A DNA stretch of 64,000 bases from positions 4,566,001 through 4,630,000 of the forward strand of contig NZ_JABBPK010000001.1 of assembly GCF_012933555.1 (NCBI RefSeq), read 5' to 3'. The notes under the pieces are model-generated. The model had not been told where the DNA came from. It saw nothing but the letters and a program-made list of their open reading frames with translations, and made no database searches. The first letter of the stretch is position 1. Every line of letters starts with the position of its first letter. This DNA comes from Niallia alba. GTDB lineage: Bacteria > Bacillota > Bacilli > Bacillales > Cytobacillaceae. Both the position numbers and the translations under genes were made by a program. Shown here piece after piece: positions 33,890-43,725 of this stretch.

Positions 33890-34990
33890 TTAATGGCTTT
33901 TGAATATAGCAACCCATTCCTTAAATATTCTATCTTGTGAAAAATTCTCTTGCATATGCCTTACTCCATTATATCCAAACTGTTTTCGAAGATTTTCATC
34001 TAAAACTAAATTTTTAATTTTTTCTGATAATAGTCCGATATTATTTTTCTCTACAATATATCCGTTAAAATTATCTACAATAATATCATGTATACCTGAT
34101 GATGAATCATAACTTATTAGTGGCACACCACAAGAAGCCCCTTCTATTAATGACATAGGTAAACCTTCAAAATCTGATGTTAGAAGCACAATATCTGATT
34201 CACTTAAAATTTTCTCAATCTCTGCTGTTGTTCCTTTTAAAGAGATACTATTAGTTAATCCTTTATTTTCAATCATCTTTCGTATTTTATCTTTATCTGG
34301 ACCGCTACCGAATATTTGATACTCCCACCCAGAAAATAAACTCGAATTAATTAATTCTTCAATAGCCTCAATAGAATGATCAAGTTGCTTTACGCTATTA
34401 TCTAACCTTCCAATATATGTGATTTTATGATTATTGAAATTCGTTCTTACACTAGGTAATATTTGACTAACATTATATACATAATTCCCATTCTGGGCTT
34501 TAAATTCTTCATTATATTTTTTTAAATCATTTTTAGACAAAAATACTACATTATCGATATCTTTATAATGATTATTTAGCAAGTTTCTTGTAAGGCGCCC
34601 ACTGCGATAATGTTCATAACAATTATGCACCATTAATATTTTTTGGAATGCTTTACTTCTAAATGGGATATGTTTAATATCGGTAAAAAAAACAATATCA
34701 GGATTTGTGTTTTCAATAACCTTATTAATCTTTTTTTTACTCATAAAATCTAATAATCTATACACTGATAAATGATATCTTAAAAATTCAATTGCAGTGT
34801 AAACATATTTTACTTCTATATTCTTTTCTATTTGATAAGAGTTTCCTTGGGTTGCAATTTTTTTATATATACTTACTAAGCTAACATTATATCCTTTTTT
34901 GGACAAAAGATTTGCTAAATCAATTGTAGCTTTTTCAGTTCCTCCTAATTTATTAACACATCCCAGTACAAAAGTAATATTTTTTCCCAT
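33890..34990 (-). CDS. GT4 family glycosyltransferase
   Basis: This 366-residue GT-B enzyme has an N-terminal GGTEK loop (LGCVNKLGGTEKATIDLANL). The donor-binding C-terminal domain has YIGRLDNSVKQ and the EX7E-type motif in SDFEGLPMSLIEGASCGVP. It builds the repeat unit. It sits between the polymerase and the ManC gene. Confidence 0.88.
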   Translation of the reverse strand: MGKNITFVLGCVNKLGGTEKATIDLANLLSKKGYNVSLVSIYKKIATQGNSYQIEKNIEVKYVYTAIEFLRYHLSVYRLLDFMSKKKINKVIENTNPDIVFFTDIKHIPFRSKAFQKILMVHNCYEHYRSGRLTRNLLNNHYKDIDNVVFLSKNDLKKYNEEFKAQNGNYVYNVSQILPSVRTNFNNHKITYIGRLDNSVKQLDHSIEAIEELINSSLFSGWEYQIFGSGPDKDKIRKMIENKGLTNSISLKGTTAEIEKILSESDIVLLTSDFEGLPMSLIEGASCGVPLISYDSSSGIHDIIVDNFNGYIVEKNNIGLLSEKIKNLVLDENLRKQFGYNGVRHMQENFSQDRIFKEWVAIFKSH

Positions 34991-35165
34991 GCTTCACCTC
35001 TAAAATAAGAAAATATAATGGATAATATTATTTTTAAAGACACCATTTATATTATAAATACTACTTTTATAATATAAAATAATTGTCTTTTAATTAATAA
35101 AGTTTTAGTAACTAACTATTATTTCACTAAACTATATTTTGGGATAACTAAATTTTTCAAGTTAT

Positions 35166-36533
35166 TTATATCTTATTAAAACAGTTTTTTTCAACTTCCT
35201 CCCAATTATCATTAATCCTATTTATATCTTCTTCTATAAGATTAATTCCTTGTTGTACTTCAATAATCTCTAAGTCTTGTAATGCTTTTATTGCATGTTT
35301 CTGATATTCCTTAATCTGTATGGCGTCACCTGATCTAACTACCTGCATTTTATCATCAATAATTATGATTCCTTCTCCTTTAATTATAGTCCAATTTTCT
35401 GTACGATATTTATGATACTGATAACTTAAATTTTTACCTTCATTGATTTTCAAGTGTCTTGTAATAACTTGATGATTAGTAAATGTAGAATAATCTAATA
35501 TTTTATAACTTCCCCAGTACCTTTCTTCATACATTGGTATTGCTTCATGTCCAGACATTAATTCTTTAATTTTGGGGCTTTCTTCTTTACTTGCAACTAA
35601 TATCCCATCTGGACTAGCTGCAACTATTGCATCTTTAATTCCTAAAACAGACACAGGTATATTAAGCTCATTAATCACATGTGTATTTATAGAGGACTCA
35701 CTAATTCTTCCTTCCCCTATTTTATTAATTGCCATCTCTTCCGTTAAAGTATTCCAAGTACCCAAATCTTTCCAGTAGCTATTAAAAGAAGTAACAACAA
35801 TTTTATTAGCTTTTTCCACGACTGCATAGTCAAAACTTATTTTTTCTAATTTTTCATAATCTTTCAATAACTGTCTGTAAGTAGTTGGGTATCCTTTTTC
35901 TTTTAATAACGAAATTATATAACCTAATCGAAAAGCAAAAACACCACTATTCCATAGGGCTTTCTGTTCTATTAGTTCTTTTGCTAACCGTTCGTTAGGC
36001 TTTTCTGTGAACTTAACTACTCTTTTATAAGCATCCTCATTTTCTTCCTCCGGGACTATATATCCATATTTTTCAGATGGATACGTAGGCTTTATGCCAA
36101 TTAGTGCTAAATCTGCTTCGCTTTTAAAAACAACATTTTCCAAATTCTTAATTTTTTCAAAAAAAGCATCTTCTACATAAGGATCTACCGGTAAAACAGC
36201 AACTACTTCATCTTCTGATATATTCTTTTCCGTATATAAATAAGTAGCTGCTAGTGCTATTGCTGGAAATGTATCTCGACGGCATGGCTCAGCAATTACA
36301 TTTACTTCATCTCCAATTTGTTTATGAATCATCTCAACTTGCGCCTTACTTGTTGCTAAAGATGTTTTATTATGAAGGTTTACACTTTTCAATTGTTTAT
36401 ATACACGCTGTAACATAGATTCCAACTTGTTATTTTCAGACAAAATTACCTTTAAAAATTGTTTTGATCTCGCATCATTTGATAATGGCCATAGTCTTTT
36501 TCCTGAACCACCAGATAATAGAATTACTTGCAT
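35166..36533 (-). CDS. manC: Mannose-1-phosphate guanylyltransferase
   Basis: This 455-residue enzyme makes GDP-mannose from GTP and mannose-1-phosphate. The pyrophosphorylase signature (MQVILLSGGSGKRLWPLSND) and FTEKP active-site segment (VVKFTEKPNERLAKEL) are present. A cupin-like C-terminal domain follows (YQYHKYRTENWTIIKGEG). Its presence suggests that the polymer contains mannose or a GDP-mannose-derived sugar. The downstream phosphomannomutase/isomerase genes are not in this window. Confidence 0.9.
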   Translation of the reverse strand: MQVILLSGGSGKRLWPLSNDARSKQFLKVILSENNKLESMLQRVYKQLKSVNLHNKTSLATSKAQVEMIHKQIGDEVNVIAEPCRRDTFPAIALAATYLYTEKNISEDEVVAVLPVDPYVEDAFFEKIKNLENVVFKSEADLALIGIKPTYPSEKYGYIVPEEENEDAYKRVVKFTEKPNERLAKELIEQKALWNSGVFAFRLGYIISLLKEKGYPTTYRQLLKDYEKLEKISFDYAVVEKANKIVVTSFNSYWKDLGTWNTLTEEMAINKIGEGRISESSINTHVINELNIPVSVLGIKDAIVAASPDGILVASKEESPKIKELMSGHEAIPMYEERYWGSYKILDYSTFTNHQVITRHLKINEGKNLSYQYHKYRTENWTIIKGEGIIIIDDKMQVVRSGDAIQIKEYQKHAIKALQDLEIIEVQQGINLIEEDINRINDNWEEVEKNCFNKI

Positions 36534-36535
36534 TT

Positions 36536-37615
36536 TTAACTCTCCAATACTCTTTGATATAACTCCTCTAATGAATGATTCATTTTTTTACTAGTAAAAA
36601 GTTGCAAAAACCTTTGATAACCATTCTCTCCCATTTTTCTCAATTCTTTTTTCTCTAAATCTCCTAATATTTCTTCTAATGAATTCATTCTATCTAAATC
36701 AAATACATAGCCATTATAATTATTCAGAACTATCTCAGGTAATGCACCTCTATTGCTTACAATACAAGGTTTTTTATTCCTCATTGCTTCTACAGCAACT
36801 AGACCAAAACCTTCCCATCTTGATGGGATAATTAAGGCATCCATTTTACATATATATTCATCTAATTTTGAATTTTCAACTTTACCAATTAGATGCACAT
36901 TATCTGGTAATACCAACTCTTCTTTATTTGAAAGTACCGATTCACCAATAATATATAATGCAATACTATTATTTTTATAATTGGAAAAAAACTTAATCAG
37001 TAAATCTAACCCTTTCTGTTTATCGAATCTGCCTACAAATAACAAATTAATTTGGTTATTATTCACTTTTAAGTTGGTAGCATTCCTAATTATAGTATTA
37101 CTATTAAGACCATTATATATTAACACTAATTTATTACTATCTATATTCCTTTCTATTGCTTTATTCATTTCAAAATTAGATATATCAGTTATAATGTCGG
37201 TGTTTTTTGTTAGCATTCTTTCTACAATAGCATAAATATTTTTTTTCCAAGTTGACGTTTCCTGATTAAAAGACCAACCATGTGGAGTATAAACAATCTT
37301 CCAGTCGCCTTTTCTCTTTCCTATTCGAAATGCAGCCCCAGCAAAAGTACTGTGTAAATGCACAATATCTGGCTTTATTATCTCCGTAATATCTTTCATT
37401 TTTCTACGCAATTCACTTAAATTACTTATATTTCTTTTATACTGATATCTAACAATATTACTCTGCGGGATATAATTGAATTCTTCAGAATTCAAGTCAC
37501 TAATTGCTAAATAAACATTTTTCTTACCATATCTCTCTTGCTGATACGGAATTATTTGATTTAAATATGTAGCAATTCCACCTTTTGCATACTCTGCAAG
37601 ATGTAATATACGCAT
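36536..37615 (-). CDS. GT4 family glycosyltransferase
   Basis: This 359-residue GT-B enzyme has the N-terminal GGIATYL loop (LHLAEYAKGGIATYLNQIIP), the central LFVGRFDKQKGLDLLIKFF and the donor site SRWEGFGLVAVEAMRNKKP. Its stop is 2 bp from the ManC start, so the two are coupled. Confidence 0.9.
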   Translation of the reverse strand: MRILHLAEYAKGGIATYLNQIIPYQQERYGKKNVYLAISDLNSEEFNYIPQSNIVRYQYKRNISNLSELRRKMKDITEIIKPDIVHLHSTFAGAAFRIGKRKGDWKIVYTPHGWSFNQETSTWKKNIYAIVERMLTKNTDIITDISNFEMNKAIERNIDSNKLVLIYNGLNSNTIIRNATNLKVNNNQINLLFVGRFDKQKGLDLLIKFFSNYKNNSIALYIIGESVLSNKEELVLPDNVHLIGKVENSKLDEYICKMDALIIPSRWEGFGLVAVEAMRNKKPCIVSNRGALPEIVLNNYNGYVFDLDRMNSLEEILGDLEKKELRKMGENGYQRFLQLFTSKKMNHSLEELYQRVLES

Positions 37616-37636
37616 ACTTCACCCCTGTAATAAAAA

Positions 37637-38719
37637 CTATTTTATTTCTTTAATGATGTTATATAGGTGTTTTGCGGTAAGATTCCATGAGAATTGTTGA
37701 GCATATTCTAGACCTTTTAATGATAATTCTTCTACTAAAATCTCATTTTCAGATAGCGATCTAATTTTTTGTAGAAGTTCCTTTGGATCGTTATATTGAA
37801 AAAAAAGAGCGTTATTCTTTAAAATTTCAGGTATAGATGCAGAGTTTGCTGCAATAACAGGAGTACCTAAAGACATAGCTTCCAAAGGTGGTAACCCAAA
37901 TCCCTCATATTTAGAAGGAAACAAAAATACTTTTGCATTCTTGTACAGAGTAATTAGTTCTTCATCACTAACGTAACCTAATTTAGTTACATATTGACTC
38001 TGATTTGCTCCGTCATCCTTGAATACTTTTGAAGATTTCCCACCAACAATTACAAACTTTTCTATTGGTTTATCAATAATACTTAGCATATCAATAATAA
38101 CCTGAAAGTTTTTATTAGGATTTGCACTACTAACAGCTAAGTAATACTCGTTACTGACAAGATTATTATTTTTCAAAAAATCATTTTCAATACTTTTTAT
38201 CTTTGATATATGTTCCGTCCCCAGATACGAGACTGAAACTTTACCTTTCATATTTGGAAAATAATGTTCCAATCTATTTTTTGAAAAGTTTGAAACGGTA
38301 ATAATTTTTTTAGCTCTTTTAGCAAAACTTTGAAATAAGATATTATAAAATTTAATAAACTTCGGTGTAAATCCCTCTGGAGCATCAAGAATTGCAGCAT
38401 CATGAACATATATGATTTGATTTTTTTTATACACGGGTGCTGTATTACAGAAATTCACCAATATTTCTCTTTTAGAGTAACAGGGTAATTCTAATTGTTC
38501 CCATGCATGCCCTTTTAAATATCCAACAGATTTAACATTAATATTTTTAAGTTTTAGGTCTTTAATTTTATCTTTTGGAGTCAAAATAGTAAAATAGTGG
38601 TCATTAATGACTTTATTCGTTATTAATTCATCTAACCTTTTTACTATTTCTTCAGCAACACGTTGTACTCCTGTTGTAGTTTGTGTTAAAAATCTACCAT
38701 TTATATAAATCTGCTTCAT
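37637..38719 (-). CDS. GT4 family glycosyltransferase (mannosyltransferase type)
   Basis: This 360-residue GT-B enzyme has [20 protein letters not shown] at the N-terminus and [20 protein letters not shown] as the donor-site motif. The style matches mannosyltransferases, which fits the nearby ManC gene; the exact linkage cannot be known. Confidence 0.88.
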   Translation of the reverse strand: MKQIYINGRFLTQTTTGVQRVAEEIVKRLDELITNKVINDHYFTILTPKDKIKDLKLKNINVKSVGYLKGHAWEQLELPCYSKREILVNFCNTAPVYKKNQIIYVHDAAILDAPEGFTPKFIKFYNILFQSFAKRAKKIITVSNFSKNRLEHYFPNMKGKVSVSYLGTEHISKIKSIENDFLKNNNLVSNEYYLAVSSANPNKNFQVIIDMLSIIDKPIEKFVIVGGKSSKVFKDDGANQSQYVTKLGYVSDEELITLYKNAKVFLFPSKYEGFGLPPLEAMSLGTPVIAANSASIPEILKNNALFFQYNDPKELLQKIRSLSENEILVEELSLKGLEYAQQFSWNLTAKHLYNIIKEIK

Positions 38720-38748
38720 TTAATTACTCCTACATATTTAATAGTTGT

Positions 38749-39435
38749 TTAATAAGCTCCCTTATTATTAAACACCAATAATAAAGTCCTAATAATAATA
38801 ATAATATCTTTAAAGAAATTTCTTTCCATAATATATTTTAAATCTAGTTCAACCATTTCTTCAAATCCAATATTACTCCTTCCACTTATTTGCCAGAGCC
38901 CCGTACACCCAGGTTTAACTAAAAGTCGTTGTTTTTGATAAGATGTATATATGTCTACCTCTCTTTTAAGTGGTGGTCTAGGTCCTACTAAACTCATATC
39001 TCCTTTTAATACATTTAAGAGTTGTGGTAATTCGTCAATACTCGTTTTTCGAATGAAGCTTCCAACTCTTGTAACACGAGGATCTTGTTTCATTTTAAAC
39101 ATAGCACCTGTAGTCTCATTTTGCTCAAGTAAACCTTCCAATAATTCCTCTGCATTAGAAACCATTGATCTAAATTTAAACATAGTAAAGGGTCTTTCGT
39201 TTTTCCCAATACGAGTTTGAGAAAATAACACTGGTCCTTTTCTGTCCTCTAATTTTATACATATAGAAATCATTAGGAACAGAGGAAATAAAACCAGTAT
39301 TCCTACTAGCGATAAAATAATATCAAATAATCTTTTAAGATATAGATAACCTTTTTTTTCATTAGTAGCTAATATATATTCTATTTCTTGATATTTTTTT
39401 TTATATTGAGTATTTGATAGAGACAATACTAGCAC
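38749..39435 (-). CDS. Initiating sugar transferase (undecaprenyl-phosphate glycosyl-1-P transferase)
   Basis: This 228-residue protein of the Bac_transf family starts the repeat unit on undecaprenyl phosphate. One N-terminal membrane helix (LFDIILSLVGILVLFPLFLM) precedes the catalytic domain with FTMFKFRSMV, TSIDELPQLLNVLKGDMSLV and GPRPPL. It is the short monotopic form without the N-terminal helical bundle. It is the first glycan gene after the IS4-family insertion, so its transcription may now depend on read-through or a promoter in the IS. Confidence 0.92.
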   Translation of the reverse strand: MLVLSLSNTQYKKKYQEIEYILATNEKKGYLYLKRLFDIILSLVGILVLFPLFLMISICIKLEDRKGPVLFSQTRIGKNERPFTMFKFRSMVSNAEELLEGLLEQNETTGAMFKMKQDPRVTRVGSFIRKTSIDELPQLLNVLKGDMSLVGPRPPLKREVDIYTSYQKQRLLVKPGCTGLWQISGRSNIGFEEMVELDLKYIMERNFFKDIIIIIRTLLLVFNNKGAY

Positions 39436-39553
39436 CCTCCTGTCTTATTATTATTCTTAATTACTAGTTCTAGATTTCATTAGAATCTTTTTTATTTTTT
39501 ATAATGGTTACCTCAAGCTCAACAAATAGAAGTTTCAAACATTTTTATTAATT

Positions 39554-40957
39554 CACTAGTGTTGCATAAATGTTGTTAGAATATTCAGTTTAAATATGCC
39601 CCCTGTTAAGAGCCAAAAAAGTAAATACCCAACTAAAGGTGGATCCGTTCATTTGGAAATTTATTTACAATTAGACTTAAGAGACGACGACAATTTGTTT
39701 ATTAAGGAATCGTTTTTCCTTCAATCTTTCGAAGCCAAATATGTGCTGGTTTCCACAAAGCTGCCCGTAAATATCGGCTAATTTGTAGGGTTTTTCGTTT
39801 ACTTTTTGTCTCGATTTGTGCGAGAACATGCAGGCAAAAAACAATAAGTGCGATAAACACTTGATTCTGAATTGCCCATTCGCTTTGGCCGTAAAACTTT
39901 TTGATATGGAGATGTTGTTTAATCCATTTGAAAAATAACTCAATCGCCCAGCGTGATTTATACATCTTTGAGATTTCTTCAGCACTTAAATCAAAACGAT
40001 TTGTGATTAAATGAAGCTCATTTCCTTTTGAATCAATCACTTTTAGAAGACGAAAGTAATTTTCGGCACGGTTTTGCGTCGTACCAATCAACACCATTTG
40101 ATCCGACAAAACAGATGTATTCTCGGGTAGTTTAAAATCGTAAACCTCCCGTATGACTGCGTTTTTTCGCAGCCTAGAAAGGAAAAAGTAGCCGTCATCT
40201 GTCATCCGATCAAAGCGTTCGTAGTCTAAGTAACCACGGTCAAACACATACATACATTCCTTGTCATCAACCATTACTTCAAGCTGACCGCGGTCATGTT
40301 CTTTGGCCGTTGTCATAATGGCCTTTTCGGGATAGGATATACCTTTTTCCATAAACACAAGGCGTAAGTGCAATTTAACACCCGCTTTTGTTTTGCGGAA
40401 TTTTGCCCATTTATGATTAGTCAAATTGAGAGGCAATGTGCTTGAATCAATGATTTTTAATGGCATCACAAGTTTCGTGTTGTGCGTTTTGGCATGAATT
40501 TGTGAAACTAAATCAAGGAAAAGCTTTTGGAATAAGTCTGGATTCATGCCATTTAAACGGCGTGAGAGTTGGGAAATACTGATAGAATCAAGATCAATGC
40601 CCTTTTGCAGTTGATCATCGAAAAGACAATCGCTCAGCGCATGCAGACTTTCGACTTCTTCTAGCTGCGCAAAAAGTAATAATTTTAGAAATGACTCTGT
40701 CGTTAGTTTTTTCGTATAGAAATCTAATTTCAACGTTTTCACGTTTTCTTCAAATAATTGAAGATTTATTGGTGAAAACCATTGTCCAAATGAAGTTTTT
40801 CGTGTAATCTTGTCCATGCGATAGTCCTTTTTTAGTGGATTTGGACGGGTTACCACCTAACTTATCCATTATAAAGGACTTTTTCTTTGCATAAAATGAT
40901 AAAATTGAACATTTCAAGTATTTTTAATAGTTAAATTAAATTAACGCAACACTAGTG
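39554..40957 (-). mobile_element. IS4-family insertion sequence, 1404 bp (copy 2)
   Basis: Terminal repeats begin CACTAGTGTTGCAT and end GCAACACTAGTG. The element closely matches copy 1. Unlike copies 1 and 3, the flanks do not share a 9-bp duplication: TTATTAATT on the left and AATTCTGAT on the right. It separates the kinase/phosphatase module from the glycan genes. Confidence 0.9.
39702..40817 (-). CDS. IS4-family DDE transposase
   Basis: Identical or nearly so to the product at 10698-11813 (MDKITRKTSFGQW start, catalytic LKIIDSSTLPLN, YVFDRGYLD and WAIELFFKWIKQ). The frame is open to an earlier start at 40856 (MVTRPNPLKKDYR), but the shared internal ATG is preferred for agreement with copy 1. 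Intact. Confidence 0.9.
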   Translation of the reverse strand: MDKITRKTSFGQWFSPINLQLFEENVKTLKLDFYTKKLTTESFLKLLLFAQLEEVESLHALSDCLFDDQLQKGIDLDSISISQLSRRLNGMNPDLFQKLFLDLVSQIHAKTHNTKLVMPLKIIDSSTLPLNLTNHKWAKFRKTKAGVKLHLRLVFMEKGISYPEKAIMTTAKEHDRGQLEVMVDDKECMYVFDRGYLDYERFDRMTDDGYFFLSRLRKNAVIREVYDFKLPENTSVLSDQMVLIGTTQNRAENYFRLLKVIDSKGNELHLITNRFDLSAEEISKMYKSRWAIELFFKWIKQHLHIKKFYGQSEWAIQNQVFIALIVFCLHVLAQIETKSKRKTLQISRYLRAALWKPAHIWLRKIEGKTIP

Positions 40958-41176
40958 AATTCTGATATATTTATTAAATTGTTTTTTATTTTCGTAGATT
41001 TTATTATTTTAGGTAATATTTAACATTTATGCTGTTTTGATATCTACTTATAAAATTCCTATGAAGGAATTCTTTAGTTCTAAAAAATTTCTATTTTATT
41101 AATTAAAAATTTCCAATGATAATATTTCTGATTTTACAATTTTAATTAATTGACGCATAATCACTAAGCTTTTTTT

Positions 41177-41941
41177 CTAAAACAATTTAAAAAACTTCTT
41201 TCTCTTAATCATTTCAGGTATTTCCTTCATCACATTTCCATCTTTCAACAATAGTTCCACATTTTCTTTAAAAAGATAAAAATAATCAATCCCAAAACTC
41301 TCTTCAATAACAGAATAAGCCTCAACAATTTTAAAACTACGATTACGGAGGTTATGAGCATCAGATGCCACAAAATGACTTAAATTATGCTCAATCAACT
41401 GCTCTGAAAACTTTTTCACATTCTTCCCAAAATAACCAGCCACACTAGAAGCCGTCACTTGCGTCAACGCCCCATTTTTCACAAACTGATAAAGAAGATC
41501 CGGCTTCTCTTGCAACTCTTTATTTCTCTCTGGATGAACAATAATTGGTATAATTCCCTCTGTTTGCAGCTCATACAACAATCTTTCTGCATATCGTGGA
41601 ACAGAGGAAGAAGGAAACTCAATGAAAAGGTATTTTGTATGATTAAGTGTTAGAATTTCTTCCTTATAATAATCTTCTAACACTTCTCCATATATTCTCA
41701 CTTCCTGTCCGGGAAGTATCGTAAGAGGAATATTTTCTTGTTTTAAAACGGTGTTTAAATCATTTACTTTTGTAAGAATAGAAGATTTCGAATTACTAAA
41801 CTGATTATTCTTATGATGAGGTGTAGCGATAATTGTTGTTATCCCTTCTTTCACAGCGGCATTTGCCATCGCTACACTATCTTCAATTGTCGCTGCCCCA
41901 TCATCAACCCCAGGTAATATATGACAGTGGATATCAATCAT
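41177..41941 (-). CDS. ywqE: PHP-type tyrosine-protein phosphatase (CpsB/YwqE)
   Basis: This 254-residue manganese-dependent phosphatase of the PHP fold shows metal-binding motifs MIDIHCHILPGVDDGA, ATPHH, VHPERN and ASDAHN. It dephosphorylates the BY-kinase encoded just upstream and so sets capsule output. In homologous loci it is followed directly by glycan genes; here an IS lies 220 bp downstream. Confidence 0.93.
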   Translation of the reverse strand: MIDIHCHILPGVDDGAATIEDSVAMANAAVKEGITTIIATPHHKNNQFSNSKSSILTKVNDLNTVLKQENIPLTILPGQEVRIYGEVLEDYYKEEILTLNHTKYLFIEFPSSSVPRYAERLLYELQTEGIIPIIVHPERNKELQEKPDLLYQFVKNGALTQVTASSVAGYFGKNVKKFSEQLIEHNLSHFVASDAHNLRNRSFKIVEAYSVIEESFGIDYFYLFKENVELLLKDGNVMKEIPEMIKRKKFFKLF

Positions 41942-42063
41942 CGTGCTACCCCTCTCTATTTTTTTACTAATCTTTTATTATTTTCCTATAACAATATAAA
42001 ATAGTACCATCGAACTACTCATTCGTAAATAGCGAAGAATGTCGAATCTCGCCTGATTGATTG

Positions 42064-42771
42064 TTAATTTGTGCCATAGTAATAATAATCACCTTTTTTG
42101 TCCGCTTTTTTGTTATTTAACACAACACCTAGTATTTTTCCAGCAGAACAAGAAAGCTGCTCTTTTGTCTTAGCTACAGCTTCTTTATCCGTTTTTCCAC
42201 TACTTACTACTAAAATACTTCCATGACAAAGATTTGCCAATACTTGTGCATCCGTTACAGCTAGCACTGGTGGCGTATCAAACAATACAATATCAAATTC
42301 TTCTAACGCTTTTTCTAAGAAATGGTTCATTGCTCTTGATCCTAAAAGTTCCGATGGATTTGGCGGTACTGGTCCGCTTGGAAGTATATATAAATTTTTC
42401 TCATCATACTGATGAACAGCTTCCATTAAATCCATTTGGTTCGTTAAGATAGATGTTAATCCAGCTGTGTTGTTTAGATTAAACGTATAATGAACAGTTG
42501 GTTTACGCAAATCGGCATCTACCAATAACACTGTTTTTCCTTGTTGCGCAAAAACGATTGCCAGGTTAGCTGCTGTTGTTGATTTCCCTTCTCCGGGTCC
42601 AGAAGATGTTACTAAGATCGAACGAACTTCTTCATCGATGCTAGAATAAAGAATATTTGTCCGAATATTTCTATATTGCTCTGAAATAGGAGATTTTGGA
42701 TCATACTTTGCAATTAATTTTCTTCGGTTTAAAGCTAATCCGCCTTTTTTTGCTCTCTTACTTGCTGCCAA
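42064..42771 (-). CDS. ywqD: Bacterial tyrosine kinase (CpsD/CapB/YwqD)
   Basis: This 235-residue BY-kinase has Walker A SSGPGEGKSTTAANLA, Walker A' VLLVDADLRKP and Walker B FDIVLFDTPPV. A short C-terminal tyrosine cluster (GDYYYYGTN) is the autophosphorylation site. It works with the separate membrane modulator encoded upstream, with a 14-bp gene overlap, as in Gram-positive systems. It controls polymer length and amount. Confidence 0.94.
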   Translation of the reverse strand: MAASKRAKKGGLALNRRKLIAKYDPKSPISEQYRNIRTNILYSSIDEEVRSILVTSSGPGEGKSTTAANLAIVFAQQGKTVLLVDADLRKPTVHYTFNLNNTAGLTSILTNQMDLMEAVHQYDEKNLYILPSGPVPPNPSELLGSRAMNHFLEKALEEFDIVLFDTPPVLAVTDAQVLANLCHGSILVVSSGKTDKEAVAKTKEQLSCSAGKILGVVLNNKKADKKGDYYYYGTN

Positions 42772-43501
42772 GTAAATCCCCCCTACCTCTTCCTTTTTGA
42801 GTCCCTCTCATTTTCGCTTCTACATTCTCATCAATAGTTGTAATTGCGCCTAATACTGGCAACTCTAGTAATTTCTCGATATCTTGCTCCGTTTTTACTG
42901 TATTATCCAAATATTCTAGTAAGAATGCTAATCCAACACCTATCATCAATCCTACAACTGCAGCAATTGCAATATTTAAAGGTGGATTAGGGCTGATTGG
43001 TGCTTGATTTTCTTGATCATCTGCTAATGGCAGTATACTTACATTATCAACCATCATTAAATTTTTAATTTCTTTTTCAAACACTTCCGCTGTAGTATTA
43101 GCAATTTGCAACGCAATTGCGGGATCTGGATCGGTTACTGAAACGGTCATAATTTGTGAATTTTGTGCACTTTCAACTGAAATTTTTTCGTTTAAATCAG
43201 ATACAGTCATTTCTAAATCTAATTCTTTTTTTACATTATTCAAAATGGCTGCACTTTTGATAATAATGCTATAAGTATTTATTAATTGCACATTTGTTTG
43301 TACTTCATTGTAATTGTAAATAGATTGATCTTCTTTTGCCTGGTTAACAAGAATTTGCGTCGAAGATTTATACTCCGGTGTAATAATGAAATAACTTACT
43401 ATTCCACTTACAATCATTGCAATGAGAGTAATCGATATAATAAGTGTCAATCGTTTCTTAAGTGTGTCGAATAATTCTTTCAAACTGATCGTTTCTTCCA
43501 T
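42758..43501 (-). CDS. ywqC: Chain-length regulator / BY-kinase modulator (CapA/YwqC, Wzz family)
   Basis: This 247-residue protein with two membrane helices (about residues 18-38 and 175-195) flanks an extracytoplasmic Wzz domain. The N-terminal ISLKELFDTLKKRLTLIISI and the Pro-rich segment before the second helix (ISPNPPLNIAIAAVVGLMIG) are typical. The cytoplasmic tail activates the kinase. First gene of the operon; GGAGG precedes the ATG. Confidence 0.92.
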   Translation of the reverse strand: MEETISLKELFDTLKKRLTLIISITLIAMIVSGIVSYFIITPEYKSSTQILVNQAKEDQSIYNYNEVQTNVQLINTYSIIIKSAAILNNVKKELDLEMTVSDLNEKISVESAQNSQIMTVSVTDPDPAIALQIANTTAEVFEKEIKNLMMVDNVSILPLADDQENQAPISPNPPLNIAIAAVVGLMIGVGLAFLLEYLDNTVKTEQDIEKLLELPVLGAITTIDENVEAKMRGTQKGRGRGDLLGSK

Positions 43502-43725
43502 GACTTCCTCCTAAAAAAAAATAAAAACCAAAAATATTATATCATATATCGTTGCATATATTGTCATTTCTTGTCATAATTTTAAGTGAATTGTTAATAC
43601 GTGTTTTACTATACCAATTAATTTACATATTTGATATATATTTTTCAAAATAGGGATAACTTTCCTATCTATTGTACGATTATGGTAGATTAATAACCGA
43701 TTATACTTACTTTTGGGAGGTTTCA

